This document shows positions 22,534 through 32,850 of a stretch of DNA of 32,869 nt, in pieces; the stretch's first letter is position 1; every line of letters begins with the position of its first letter. The position numbers and the translations under genes were made by a program. The DNA is from Actinophytocola sp. (GTDB lineage: Bacteria > Actinomycetota > Actinomycetes > Mycobacteriales > Pseudonocardiaceae). The stretch is from the NCBI GenBank assembly GCA_009377385.1, contig WHUD01000039.1, positions 1 to 32,869 on the forward strand, written 5' to 3'. Below the pieces are notes generated by a model that saw only the letters and a list, made by a program, of their open reading frames with translations, had not been told where the DNA came from and did no database searches.

Positions 22534-22541
22534 CGGCAGCA

Positions 22542-22567
22542 GGAACCCTGACCACGCTGTGTGCGTT
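22542..22567 (+). promoter_or_regulatory. SigE/SigH-type (ECF) promoter candidate for hpf
   Basis: GGAACC (22542-22547), 16 bases, then CGTT (22564-22567) matches the actinobacterial ECF pattern GGAACY-N15/16-SGTT described for mycobacterial SigE and close to SigH/SigR. It would give a leader of about 430 bases to hpf. The motif is short, so a chance match is possible. Confidence 0.5.
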
Positions 22568-22879
22568 GTTCTGGTATGAGGCAACCGCTGTGGCCCCGGT
22601 CACCACGGTCAGGACCGCTCGGCGTGTCGAGCGATATACCTGCGGGAATGTCGCTGGGGTTCCGGAATGAAACCGGGCGGTTCCGCCATCTGGGCTCAGT
22701 ACCACTCGGCTGGCGCAATCGCGGCGCCTCATCGTCGATGATCGTCGCCCTCCGCAGTGGCGCGGCATTATCCACCACCCCGCGATATCCCCCGCACCGG
22801 GGGCTGTTGCCAACGGCGTTCTACGGCTAACGTGCTGCGCTATCAGGGCAATACCGGCCGAAGAGGAGGTGACAAGCCC

Positions 22880-22906
22880 ATGTCATTCCGGTGCCGGTGC
22901 GTGTGA
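22880..22906 (+). CDS. Tiny upstream ORF with two cysteine codons (MSFRCRCV)
   Basis: ATG 22880 to TGA 22904-22906 encodes eight residues, MSFRCRCV. An excellent AGGAGG (22864-22869) lies ten bases upstream. It is in the leader of hpf, about 100 bases before its start, and in a different frame. Cys-containing short leader ORFs act as cysteine-responsive attenuators elsewhere in actinobacteria. Here the placement ahead of a ribosome hibernation gene suggests translation of the uORF could tune hpf. Prediction only. Confidence 0.45.
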   Translation: MSFRCRCV

Positions 22907-23003
22907 TGCACCTGGTGCCACCACACGCCGGGAACCCCGATCCTCACCCGGTACCGACCAGTTCGGAATCACAGCTCACAGTGTTGAGCGAGGGAGGTCG
23001 TGT

Positions 23004-23702
23004 ATGGACATCGTCGTGAAGGGCCGCAACGTGGAGATCCCCGAGCACTATCGGGTGCACGTGAGCGACAAGTTGGCCCGTCTCGAACGCTATGACAGGA
23101 AGATCATCCGCTACGACGTCGAGCTCTTCCACGAGCCGAATCGTCGGCAACACAAGAACTGCCAGCGTGTCGAGATCACTGGGAAGGGCAAGGGTTCCCC
23201 GATCCGTGCGGAAGCAAGGGCGGGCGACTTCTACGCCGCACTCGACGCGGCGGTCGCCAAGCTGGAGAACCGGATGCGGCGGATGCACGATCGCAGGCGT
23301 GTGCATTACGGCCGTCGCTGCCCCGAATCGGTAGCGGAAGCGACCTCGGTCACCGCGAACGGCTCATCGGCCAGCGGCACGGACGCAGTGCCTGTCGCCA
23401 ACGGCCGCCGTCCCGCGGCGCCAACGGCGGTGCTCGACGCACCGGCGCCGGTCGAGACGCGGGCGCCAGCAGAGGTCGATGTGCCGGAGCAGCGCTGGGA
23501 CGACGGCGTCGTCGAGTACCAGCCAGGCCGGATCGTGCGGGAAAAGCAGCATTCCGCCGAACCCATGACGATCGATCAAGCCCTCTACGAGATGGAGCTC
23601 GTAGGACACGACTTTTACCTCTTCAACGACGCCGACGCCGGAAAGCCGAGCGTCGTCTACCGCAGGAAAGGTTTTGACTACGGCGTAATCAGGCTGGGCT
23701 AG
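23004..23702 (+). CDS. hpf: Long-form ribosome hibernation promoting factor
   Basis: 232 residues. The N-terminal S30AE domain (1-105; MDIVVKGRNVEIPEHYRVHVSDKLARLERYDRKI) binds the small subunit decoding region. A variable Ala/Pro-rich linker (about 110-180) leads to the C-terminal dimerisation domain (186-232; MTIDQALYEMELVGHDFYLFND and FDYGVIRLG). Long HPF joins two 70S ribosomes into inactive 100S dimers during stress or stationary phase. ATG 23004 is six bases after GGGAGG; the in-frame GTG 22869 sits on top of another ribosome site and would add non-family sequence. It is followed by a strong terminator. Confidence 0.95.
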   Translation: MDIVVKGRNVEIPEHYRVHVSDKLARLERYDRKIIRYDVELFHEPNRRQHKNCQRVEITGKGKGSPIRAEARAGDFYAALDAAVAKLENRMRRMHDRRRVHYGRRCPESVAEATSVTANGSSASGTDAVPVANGRRPAAPTAVLDAPAPVETRAPAEVDVPEQRWDDGVVEYQPGRIVREKQHSAEPMTIDQALYEMELVGHDFYLFNDADAGKPSVVYRRKGFDYGVIRLG

Positions 23703-23746
23703 TCACCCAACCGGATTTAACGAGTCACATTCACACTGTCGTTACG

Positions 23747-23778
23747 GCTGCCCCGGAACTATCTGGTTCCGGGGCAGC
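23747..23778 (+). terminator. Intrinsic terminator after hpf
   Basis: GCTGCCCCGGAAC (23747-23759) and GTTCCGGGGCAGC (23766-23778) form a perfect 13-base-pair stem with a 6-base loop (TATCTG), 44 bases past the hpf stop. It is followed by GTTGTGTTG, a U-enriched tail. This separates hpf from secA transcription. Confidence 0.9.
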
Positions 23779-23817
23779 GTTGTGTTGACGGGTGTGCATG
23801 CCGTGTGTCCGGTTGCC

Positions 23818-23823
23818 TACGAT
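23818..23823 (+). promoter_or_regulatory. Possible secA -10 element
   Basis: TACGAT in the context GGTTGCCTACGATGGG fits a vegetative -10. The nearest TTGACG (23785-23790) is too far (27 bases) to be its -35. The leader would be about 105 bases. Confidence 0.35.
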
Positions 23824-23932
23824 GGGGGCCGCGGCACGTTCACCTACCGGGACCTGCGTCCTGACAGCGCGTGACGCGAGGACGGCCCCCACTACAGACA
23901 GCACACGTCACCACACAGCGAGGTCGAACCGG

Positions 23933-26749
<2,817 letters not shown>

Positions 26750-26755
26750 GTCGGC

Positions 26756-27289
26756 TCACGCCGCGTTCGGTGTCCGTGCCAGCAGGGCAGGGGTGAGCAG
26801 GCAGAACTCCCTGACCTGCCAGCCACCCCAGCACAGCGGGGTCAGCGAGCTGCTCGTCGCGAACGCGGCCCTGCGGCTCCGCTCGTGCACCGTGGCGTTG
26901 ACGTGCAGCACGTGCGCGCCCTCCCGGTCGCAGTGCACCCGGTTGACCAGGAAGTTCCGCCCGAGCCATGGCTGCGGCTCTGTGAGGAGCCGCTGTCGCA
27001 GTGGCTCGCTGACCCGGTCCCGCAGCGCGTGCGGCGGCCGCATGCCTGCCGCCAGCTCGACCAGCGCTGTGACGAGTTGGATGAGCTCGGCGTCGCAGGG
27101 CCGTTGGTGGGCTCCCCCTGCCGTGAACCACGGCAACGGGGGCACGCCCTCGCCGCGCAGCGGCAGCGTGAGCTGGTCGTCACGGCGTCGTTGTGACGCC
27201 GGGCGCGACGCTGACTGTGCTGGCGCTGGCTCGTACGGCCTGAGCGGCCGAACTCTTGCCGTGCGGGCGCTGGAACTCCGCTGGGACAC
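26756..27289 (-). CDS. Rv3235-family protein
   Basis: 177 residues from GTG 27289 (GGGAG six bases upstream). The N-terminal third is Arg/Ser-rich with RVRPLRPYEPAP (12-23), typical of the actinobacterial Rv3235 family. The conserved C-terminal part holds PCDAELIQLVTALVELAAGMRPPHALRD, then LRQRLLTEPQPWLGRN and WQVREFCLLTP. Function is unknown. The family is repeatedly found beside secA, as in M. tuberculosis, hinting at a secretion or envelope link. It converges on secA with only six bases between stops. The longer in-frame extension to 27493 is basic and not family-like, so I rejected it. Confidence 0.8.
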   Translation of the reverse strand: MSQRSSSARTARVRPLRPYEPAPAQSASRPASQRRRDDQLTLPLRGEGVPPLPWFTAGGAHQRPCDAELIQLVTALVELAAGMRPPHALRDRVSEPLRQRLLTEPQPWLGRNFLVNRVHCDREGAHVLHVNATVHERSRRAAFATSSSLTPLCWGGWQVREFCLLTPALLARTPNAA

Positions 27290-27399
27290 GCGAGACTCCC
27301 CCTCGGCTCGTGTGGCTGACCTCTCCGCGAACAGTGAGGGCCGATCGGGGCCGGTCAGGACGAGGATGACCCGTGTGGGTGGCAGGGCTGCCAGCGCGC

Positions 27400-28152
27400 T
27401 CAGCCGCGCCGGGCAAGCTCGAAGCAGAGCACCGCTGCCGCCGCGGCGACGTTCAGCGACTCCACCCCGCCGTTCAGCGGGATCGACAGCCACTCCGTCA
27501 CCAGCTCGCGCACCTGTTCGCTGACGCCGAGCGTCTCCGCGCCGAGCACGAATGCCGCCCTCTCCGGCAGCTCGGCGTCGAACACGCTGGTCGGGGCCTG
27601 CGCGCCGAGTGCGTAGAGCGGGTAGCCCGCCTCGAGCAGGTCTGCTGCGGCGTCGGGCGCGGTCGCGCAGCGCAACACAGGGGCGCGGAAGGCGACACCG
27701 GCCGATGCCTTGACCACGATCGGGTCAAGCGAGGCGACACCCTTGCGCGGCACCACGATGCCCTCGATCCCGGCCGCCGTCGCGGTACGCAGGATCATTC
27801 CCACGTTGGACTGCGTCGTGATGCCGTCGAGCAGCAGTAGGCGTCGCGGCAGCGGGTGCTCGGCGAGCGCCGTTGTCAGCGGCCGCATGTGCGGGGCGAC
27901 GACGTCGGCGAGCACGCCCTGGTCCTGCTTGCCGTTACCGGCGAGCACCTTCACCCGGTGCGCGCTCGCGCTGGTCACCGGGATCGAACGCGCCAGCGCC
28001 GCCTGTCTGATCTCGGCGAGCGTACTGCCCCGCGCCGAGTCCGCGATGATCACCTTGTCGATGTCGAGCGAGGTGTCGCCGAGTGCTTCGAGCACCGGTT
28101 TACGCCCGTAGACGGTCAGGAAGTGGTCCTTGGGGGAGACCTCTGCGTGCAC
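27400..28152 (-). CDS. SpoU/TrmH-family RNA 2'-O-methyltransferase
   Basis: 250 residues, SPOUT fold. It would transfer a methyl group from S-adenosylmethionine to a ribose 2'-OH in rRNA or tRNA. Motif 1 is TTQSNVGMILRTA (112-124; Asn116, Arg122), motif 2 VLGAETLGV (202-210; Glu206), and motif 3 IPLNGGVESLNVAAAAAVLCFEL (224-246), which closes the trefoil knot. The N-terminal substrate-binding region spans about 10-95. The exact RNA target cannot be told from sequence. GTG 28152 is preceded six bases away by TAGGCT, so the transcript may be leaderless. Confidence 0.9.
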   Translation of the reverse strand: MHAEVSPKDHFLTVYGRKPVLEALGDTSLDIDKVIIADSARGSTLAEIRQAALARSIPVTSASAHRVKVLAGNGKQDQGVLADVVAPHMRPLTTALAEHPLPRRLLLLDGITTQSNVGMILRTATAAGIEGIVVPRKGVASLDPIVVKASAGVAFRAPVLRCATAPDAAADLLEAGYPLYALGAQAPTSVFDAELPERAAFVLGAETLGVSEQVRELVTEWLSIPLNGGVESLNVAAAAAVLCFELARRG

Positions 28153-28158
28153 GCCGAG

Positions 28159-28164
28159 AGCCTA
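28159..28164 (-). promoter_or_regulatory. -10 box of a leaderless TrmH-family transcript
   Basis: On the minus strand TAGGCT ends six bases before GTG 28152 with no ribosome site between, the same pattern as upstream of tmk and DUF3499. Confidence 0.5.
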
Positions 28165-28240
28165 GTCCATTCGGCCGCAGCGGGCGGGGCGACCTACGCG
28201 CGCGACCACCGTGTCGGCCCGATGTGTCAGGATCGACAGC

Positions 28241-29659
28241 ATGCCGGACCGCCTCTCCGCTCTCGACGCTTCCTTGTTGTACATGGAGGACAGGTCGACG
28301 CCCATGCACGTCGGTGGCGTCGCGGTGTTCGAGCGGCCGGAGTTCGGGTTCGACTTCGAGCTGATGTGCAAGCTGATCAACCACCGTCTCGGGTACCTGC
28401 CGCGCTACCGGCAGCGGGTGATGCGGGTGCCGGGGCATCTCGCGAGGCCGGTGTGGGTCGACGACGTCGACTTCGACCTGAACTACCACGTGCGGCGCTC
28501 CGCGCTGCCAGCGCCCGGCACAGACGCGCAGCTGTTCGAGCTGGTCGCACGGCTGCTCGCCAGGCAACTGGACCAGGGCAGACCGCTGTGGGAGGCGTAT
28601 TTCGTCGAAGGGCTCGCCGGAGAAAGGGTTGCGCTGGTGACCAAGACCCACCAGGCGCTCGTCGACGGCATCGGCACCATCGAGCTGGGCCAGCTCATCC
28701 TCGATCCCGCACCAGGCGAGCTTGACCCCGCCGACGACGAGGCGTGGCTGCCCGGCAAGACGCCGAGCAAGACCGAGCTGATGTTCGACGCCGTCGCCGA
28801 GACGGTGCAGCAGCCGACGATGCTGGTGGAGAACGCGTGGTCGGCGGCAAGCGACGCGGCCGCTACGGCGGCTAAGGCGGCGAAGCTGGCTGGCGCGGTC
28901 GGCGGGGTGGCGTCCGCGATGCGTGCGGCGCTGAAACCGGCGCCGCCCTGCCCGCTCAACGTTGAGGTGTCCGGCGGGCGGGTGTTCGCAGGCGTGCGTA
29001 CGGCGCTCGACGACTACCGTCAGATCAGGGCCATCCACGGCGGCACCGTCAACGACATCGTGCTGACCGCGATCACCGGGGCGCTGCGGGAGTGGCTGCT
29101 GTCGCGGAAGGTATCGCTTGACGGGACAAGCACCGTGCGCGCGCTGGTCCCGCTCGCGGTCGCCGACGCGAGCACCCGTACCTACTCCACGGCAGGCATC
29201 GTCGGCAACGAGGTGGCGGCGTACCTTGTCGACCTGCCGGTGGGGGAGACCGACCCCGTGATGCGGCTGCAGCACATCAGTCACGCCATGGCCAGCCACG
29301 TCGACTCCGGCCGGTCGGTCGCGGCGGGGACGCTGCTGCGGGTCGGCGGGTTCGCGCCGCCGACGCTGCATTCGCTCGGCGCCCGTACGGCGGCGACGTT
29401 CTCCAGCCGGATCTTCAACCTGATCGTGACCAACTCGCCCGGCCCGCAGATACCGATGTTCGCCGCACACGCCAGGATGGTCGAGATGTTCCCCGTCATG
29501 CCGCTGGTGCGCAATCACGCGCTCGCCATCGGGGTGACGTCGTACGATGGGGGCGTCTATTTCGGACTCAACGGGGACAGGAAGGCTGTGTCGGACATCG
29601 ATGTCGTCGCCGGGATGGTGCACGAATCCCTCGCCGAGCTGAAGGGAACCACGCGATGA
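28241..29659 (+). CDS. WS/DGAT-family acyltransferase with altered HHxxxDG motif
   Basis: 472 residues, wax ester synthase/diacylglycerol acyltransferase family. Functional members esterify diacylglycerol or alcohols with acyl-CoA. The N-terminus (DRLSALDASLLYMEDRSTPMHVG) and C-terminal landmarks (TVNDIVLTAITGALREWL; VTNSPGPQIPMFAAHARM; GVYFGLNGD) are typical. The active site normally reads HHxxxDG, but here it is His137-Gln138-ALV-Asp142-Gly143, so the second, catalytic histidine is Gln. Activity may be reduced or changed. ATG 28241 has AGGA eight bases upstream. The stop overlaps the next gene by ATGA. A related acyltransferase gene occupies this place in mycobacteria (tgs3 region). Confidence 0.9.
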   Translation: MPDRLSALDASLLYMEDRSTPMHVGGVAVFERPEFGFDFELMCKLINHRLGYLPRYRQRVMRVPGHLARPVWVDDVDFDLNYHVRRSALPAPGTDAQLFELVARLLARQLDQGRPLWEAYFVEGLAGERVALVTKTHQALVDGIGTIELGQLILDPAPGELDPADDEAWLPGKTPSKTELMFDAVAETVQQPTMLVENAWSAASDAAATAAKAAKLAGAVGGVASAMRAALKPAPPCPLNVEVSGGRVFAGVRTALDDYRQIRAIHGGTVNDIVLTAITGALREWLLSRKVSLDGTSTVRALVPLAVADASTRTYSTAGIVGNEVAAYLVDLPVGETDPVMRLQHISHAMASHVDSGRSVAAGTLLRVGGFAPPTLHSLGARTAATFSSRIFNLIVTNSPGPQIPMFAAHARMVEMFPVMPLVRNHALAIGVTSYDGGVYFGLNGDRKAVSDIDVVAGMVHESLAELKGTTR

Positions 29660-30159
29660 GGGTTTACCTGCCCGCGACCGTCGGCATGCTGCGCGAACTG
29701 GTCGCCAAGGACGAGTTTCTGCCGATCAACGGCACCGGGTTCGCGCTGACGCCCGCGCTGCGCGAGTCCTACACCAGCGGCTCGACCGAGGAGCTGGAGT
29801 ACGTCGCGCAGCTCGACGCCGCCCGCGCATCGCTGCGGCTTATCGCGGCTGACCTCGAGGGCGAGGATGCCGTAACGCCGCGCAGAGCGATCGTCGCCGT
29901 CGACGTCGACGACGTCCAGCAGCGGCCAGACCTGGACAACGCCGTGGTGCGGGTCGGCGGCGCCATCTCGATGTCGGCCGTCGCGTCGGTGCACGTGGAC
30001 GGCGCGGACGCTGAGGATGCGGTGCTCGCCGCCGCGAAGGCCGTCGACGCCGCTGACCTGGGCGATCTCGACGCCGAGTTCGCCATCGGCGACGCGGAGG
30101 ACCACGAGCTCGCCTGGTACGCGCCGCAGGAGCTACCGTTCCTACTCGAACTGCTCTGA
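29656..30159 (+). CDS. DUF6912 family protein (Rv3231c-like)
   Basis: 167 residues. It begins MRVYLPATVGMLRELVAKDEFLPINGTGFALTPALRESY and ends WYAPQELPFLLELL, both characteristic of this actinobacterial family. The middle is acidic with alternating strands and helices (RRAIVAVDVDDV; AISMSAVASVHVDGADAEDAVLAAAKAVDAAD). No catalytic motif or membrane segment is visible; probably cytosolic. ATG overlaps the acyltransferase stop by four bases, so the two are translationally coupled and probably related in function, though that function is unknown. Confidence 0.8.
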   Translation: MRVYLPATVGMLRELVAKDEFLPINGTGFALTPALRESYTSGSTEELEYVAQLDAARASLRLIAADLEGEDAVTPRRAIVAVDVDDVQQRPDLDNAVVRVGGAISMSAVASVHVDGADAEDAVLAAAKAVDAADLGDLDAEFAIGDAEDHELAWYAPQELPFLLELL

Positions 30160-30163
30160 GGCT

Positions 30164-30209
30164 CCCCGATCGGGGCCCTGTTCGTGCCAGGATGGAAGTG
30201 ACAGGGCCC
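30164..30209. promoter_or_regulatory. Overlapping inverted repeats between DUF6912 and pruA
   Basis: CCCCGATCGGGG (30164-30175) is a perfect 12-base palindrome. Bases 30173-30175 are shared with a second inverted repeat, GGGCCCTGT (30173-30181)/ACAGGGCCC (30201-30209), so the two hairpins cannot form fully together. This could be a terminator for the upstream pair, an operator, or a switchable leader for pruA. Confidence 0.45.
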
Positions 30210-30246
30210 ACACCGCCCACAAGGCGACCCACGGGAGAACAGCATC

Positions 30247-31875
30247 ATGGACGCGATCACATCCGTGCCCGCGCCGCGCAACGAACCGGTCTACACCTAC
30301 GCGCCGGGCAGCGCAGAGCGACAGTCACTGCAACGCACCCTGACCGACCTCTCATCGACCACCCACGAGCTGACCCAGACCATCGCGGGCGAGCAGCGCA
30401 TGGCGGGTGGCGAGCCGTTCCGCGTCGTCAAACCGCACGAACACGGCCATACCCTCGGCAACTGCGCCCAGGCGACCACTAGCGACGTCGCCGAGGCCGT
30501 CGCCGCGGCGAAGGAAGCAGCGCCCGCATGGCGGGAGATGCCGTTCGAAGAGCGTGCCTCGGTGTTCCTGCGAGCGGCTGACCTGCTCGCGGGGCCACAC
30601 CGCGACACGATCAACGCCGCGACGATGCTCGGGCAGTCGAAGTCCATCCAGCAGGCCGAGATCGACGCCGCCTGCGAACTGATCGACTTCCTGCGGTTCA
30701 ACGTCCACTACGCCCGCCGCATCTACGCCGAGCAGCCGAACTCGGTGCCAGGGGTGTGGAACCGGATGGAGTACCGGTCGCTGGAAGGCTTCGTCACAGC
30801 GATCACGCCGTTCAACTTCACCGCCATCGCGGGCAACCTGCCCACCGCGCCCGCCCTGATGGGCAACACGGTCGTGTGGAAGCCGACGCCGACCCAGCAG
30901 CTCGCCGCGCACTTCACCATGCGGGCACTTGAGGCGGCTGGCCTGCCGCCCGGTGTGATCAACATGGTGACCGGTGACGGCAAGGCCGTCAGCGAGGTCG
31001 CGCTGGCCGACTCCGACTTCGCCGGGCTGCATTTCACCGGCTCGACGGCGACGTTCAAGCTGCTGTGGCGCACCATCGCCGAGCATCTGGAGGCCTACAA
31101 GTCGTACCCGAGGATCGTCGGCGAGACCGGCGGCAAGGACTTCGTCATCGCGCACCCGTCCGCGCGCGCGGACACGCTGGTCACCGCGCTGGTGCGGGGC
31201 GCGTTCGAGTACCAGGGGCAGAAGTGCTCCGCCGTCTCCCGTGCGTACGTCCCGCGCTCGCTGTGGGAGTCCGGGGTGCGCGACGAGCTGGCCGACGTCA
31301 CCAAGACCATCTCGTTCGGCGACGTCAGCGACCTGTCGCACTTCGGTGGCGCCGTGATCGACGCGCGGGCGTTCGCCAAGCACAAGGCGCTGCTTGACAG
31401 CGTCGACGCCGACCCTGCGCTGAACGTCCTCGCCGGTGGCGGCTGCGACGACTCGGTCGGCTACTTCGTCGACCCGACCATTCTGACCTGCACTGACCCG
31501 AACCATGAGGTCTTCTCGAAGGAGTACTTCGGCCCGATCTGCGCGGTCTACGTCTACGAGGACGGCGAGTACGCCGACATGCTGCGGCTGGTCGACTCAT
31601 CGGCGCCGTACGCGCTGACCGGCGCGGTGTTCGCCGACGACAGAGACGCCGTCCAGCAGGCGCACCGCGCGCTGGGCTACGCGGCTGGCAACTTCTACGT
31701 CAACGACAAGCCGACCGGCTCCATCGTCGGCCAGCAGCCGTTCGGCGGGGCGCGGGCGTCCGGCACCAACGACAAGGCAGGGTCGATGTTCAACCTGCAG
31801 CGCTGGGCAAGCCCACGGTCGATCAAGGAGAACTTCGTCGCGCCGACCGACCACACCTACCCGCACATGGGCTGA
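30247..31875 (+). CDS. pruA: L-glutamate gamma-semialdehyde (P5C) dehydrogenase
   Basis: 542 residues, aldehyde dehydrogenase superfamily. It oxidises glutamate semialdehyde/pyrroline-5-carboxylate to glutamate with NAD in proline catabolism. General-base Glu293 is in VGETGGKDFV and nucleophile Cys327 in YQGQKCSAVSRAY. ITPFNFTAIAGNLPTAPALMGN and HFTGSTATF are cofactor-site segments, and VNDKPTGSIVGQQPFGG is P5CDH-specific. It aligns from the first residue with mycobacterial RocA/PruA (MDAIT start). ATG 30247 has GGGAGAA upstream. A proline dehydrogenase gene, often adjacent, is not in the window. Confidence 0.95.
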   Translation: MDAITSVPAPRNEPVYTYAPGSAERQSLQRTLTDLSSTTHELTQTIAGEQRMAGGEPFRVVKPHEHGHTLGNCAQATTSDVAEAVAAAKEAAPAWREMPFEERASVFLRAADLLAGPHRDTINAATMLGQSKSIQQAEIDAACELIDFLRFNVHYARRIYAEQPNSVPGVWNRMEYRSLEGFVTAITPFNFTAIAGNLPTAPALMGNTVVWKPTPTQQLAAHFTMRALEAAGLPPGVINMVTGDGKAVSEVALADSDFAGLHFTGSTATFKLLWRTIAEHLEAYKSYPRIVGETGGKDFVIAHPSARADTLVTALVRGAFEYQGQKCSAVSRAYVPRSLWESGVRDELADVTKTISFGDVSDLSHFGGAVIDARAFAKHKALLDSVDADPALNVLAGGGCDDSVGYFVDPTILTCTDPNHEVFSKEYFGPICAVYVYEDGEYADMLRLVDSSAPYALTGAVFADDRDAVQQAHRALGYAAGNFYVNDKPTGSIVGQQPFGGARASGTNDKAGSMFNLQRWASPRSIKENFVAPTDHTYPHMG

Positions 31876-31885
31876 CAAGGCGCAG

Positions 31886-31924
31886 ACAGCGGGGCTGCCA
31901 CCGTCCGGTGACAGGCCCCGCTGT
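31886..31924. terminator. Bidirectional terminator between pruA and the lipoprotein gene
   Basis: ACAGCGGGGC (31886-31895) and GCCCCGCTGT (31915-31924) form a perfect 10-base-pair stem. An inner CACCG/CGGTG pair (31899-31903/31906-31910) extends it. It sits between convergent genes ending at 31875 and 31935. Confidence 0.8.
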
Positions 31925-31934
31925 GCGTTCCGGG

Positions 31935-32795
31935 TCAGTTGCCGCCAGGAAGCCCGCTCTTGCCGATCTGCGACGCCGGGGGTGCCTCGATGCTGACCGG
32001 AGTACCCCAGTCGGAGTACGTCATGGTGATGTGCGCGCCGTCGAAGTTCACGCCCTTCGGCATCTGGCCGCTCGACTTGGCCGCCTGGTTCATGATCTCG
32101 CTCATGTCCATCTTGAACCGGACCGGCAGGTTCTCGGCGTTGATCCACGCCTCGACCGGGATGGTGTCGATCTTGAGCCCCCGCATGTCGCCCAACTGAC
32201 CCATGCCGCCGCCGTACTGCGACATCAGCTTGGCGAAGTCGACGTTGACCGTGTACTTGGTCGCGGGCTCGCCGTTGACCTGGGTCTCCTCGGTCCCGGT
32301 GATCTCACCGGAGCCCTTGAGCATCTCGAGCGCCTTGGTCGGGTCGTTCTGCTCCATCAACTGGCCCATGTCCATGCCGCCTGCCGCGGACATGTCGGCG
32401 AGGTCCATTTTGGTCCACGGCTTTGCTGGATTCGCTCCAGGCATGCCCGAGGGCAACTTGACGTACATGACGTTGTCGAGCATGCGGATCTCCATGTTCA
32501 TGGTCCCCATGCCCGCCGCGCTCATGTCCATCGACATGGTCATGGCCATCTGGCTGTTCTCGCCGTCGAAAAGGCCCTGGCCGTCGGCGGTTGCCGTCAC
32601 CGGCCCCATGTCCATGTCCATGGTGAAGTTGGCCGACTTCTTCTCGCTTGTGCTTTCCTTCGCAGCACTGACCAGGCTCGCGGCGTCGGTGAACGTCTTG
32701 CCCGCCGTCGCCGTGCCCCCGGTCGACTCCCCGCCGCACGCGCCAAGGGTAAGCGCGAGCGCGAGGCTCCCGGCCGCGATGACTGTTGTCCTCAT
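31935..32795 (-). CDS. Methionine-rich LppX/LprG-type lipoprotein
   Basis: 286 residues. Signal peptide with lipobox LGAC (Cys20). The mature part resembles the LppX/LprAFG lipid-carrier family: N-terminal FTDAASLVSAAKESTSEKKSANFTMDM, a middle MYVKLPSGMPG, and C-terminal HITMTYSDWGTPVSIEAPP, shared in pattern with the lipoprotein at 15939-16793. About 28 of 266 mature residues are Met, many alternating (MDMDM; MAMTMSMDM; MDMGQLM), which is unusual for such GC-rich DNA. Alternating Met on beta strands could line a hydrophobic pocket or bind copper or act as an oxidant sink; none is proven. ATG 32795 has GGGAG five bases upstream. Confidence 0.85.
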   Translation of the reverse strand: MRTTVIAAGSLALALTLGACGGESTGGTATAGKTFTDAASLVSAAKESTSEKKSANFTMDMDMGPVTATADGQGLFDGENSQMAMTMSMDMSAAGMGTMNMEIRMLDNVMYVKLPSGMPGANPAKPWTKMDLADMSAAGGMDMGQLMEQNDPTKALEMLKGSGEITGTEETQVNGEPATKYTVNVDFAKLMSQYGGGMGQLGDMRGLKIDTIPVEAWINAENLPVRFKMDMSEIMNQAAKSSGQMPKGVNFDGAHITMTYSDWGTPVSIEAPPASQIGKSGLPGGN

Positions 32796-32838
32796 GGAGC
32801 TCCCTCAAGTCACAAAGGGCATATCCATATCGATGCAG

Positions 32839-32844
32839 TAGTCT
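32839..32844 (+). promoter_or_regulatory. -10 box for a divergent, possibly leaderless gene
   Basis: TAGTCT ends six bases before ATG 32851, the spacing used by other apparently leaderless genes in the window. Confidence 0.35.
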
Positions 32845-32850
32845 GTGATC

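Larger units (their letters stand above)
22468..23003 (+). promoter_or_regulatory. Long comF-hpf spacer/hpf leader region
   Basis: 536 bases without a full-length gene. It holds a possible comF terminator hairpin (CCCGCCC/GGGCGGG, 22505-22511/22527-22533), an ECF-type promoter candidate (22542-22567), a CCCCC/GGGGG hairpin near 22795, and a short upstream ORF with its own ribosome site (22864-22906), ending at the hpf ribosome site GGGAGG (22992-22997). The length and content suggest regulated expression of hpf. Confidence 0.55.

Noticed and set aside
23792..23932. A 47-residue N-terminal extension of SecA
   Set aside because: No similarity to SecA, no ribosome site, and it covers the putative secA promoter; ATG 23933 matches the usual N-terminus.
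28100..29623. A 507-codon antisense frame over the WS/DGAT gene
   Set aside because: Arg/His/Gly-rich composition and no recognisable motif; a shadow of the real gene.
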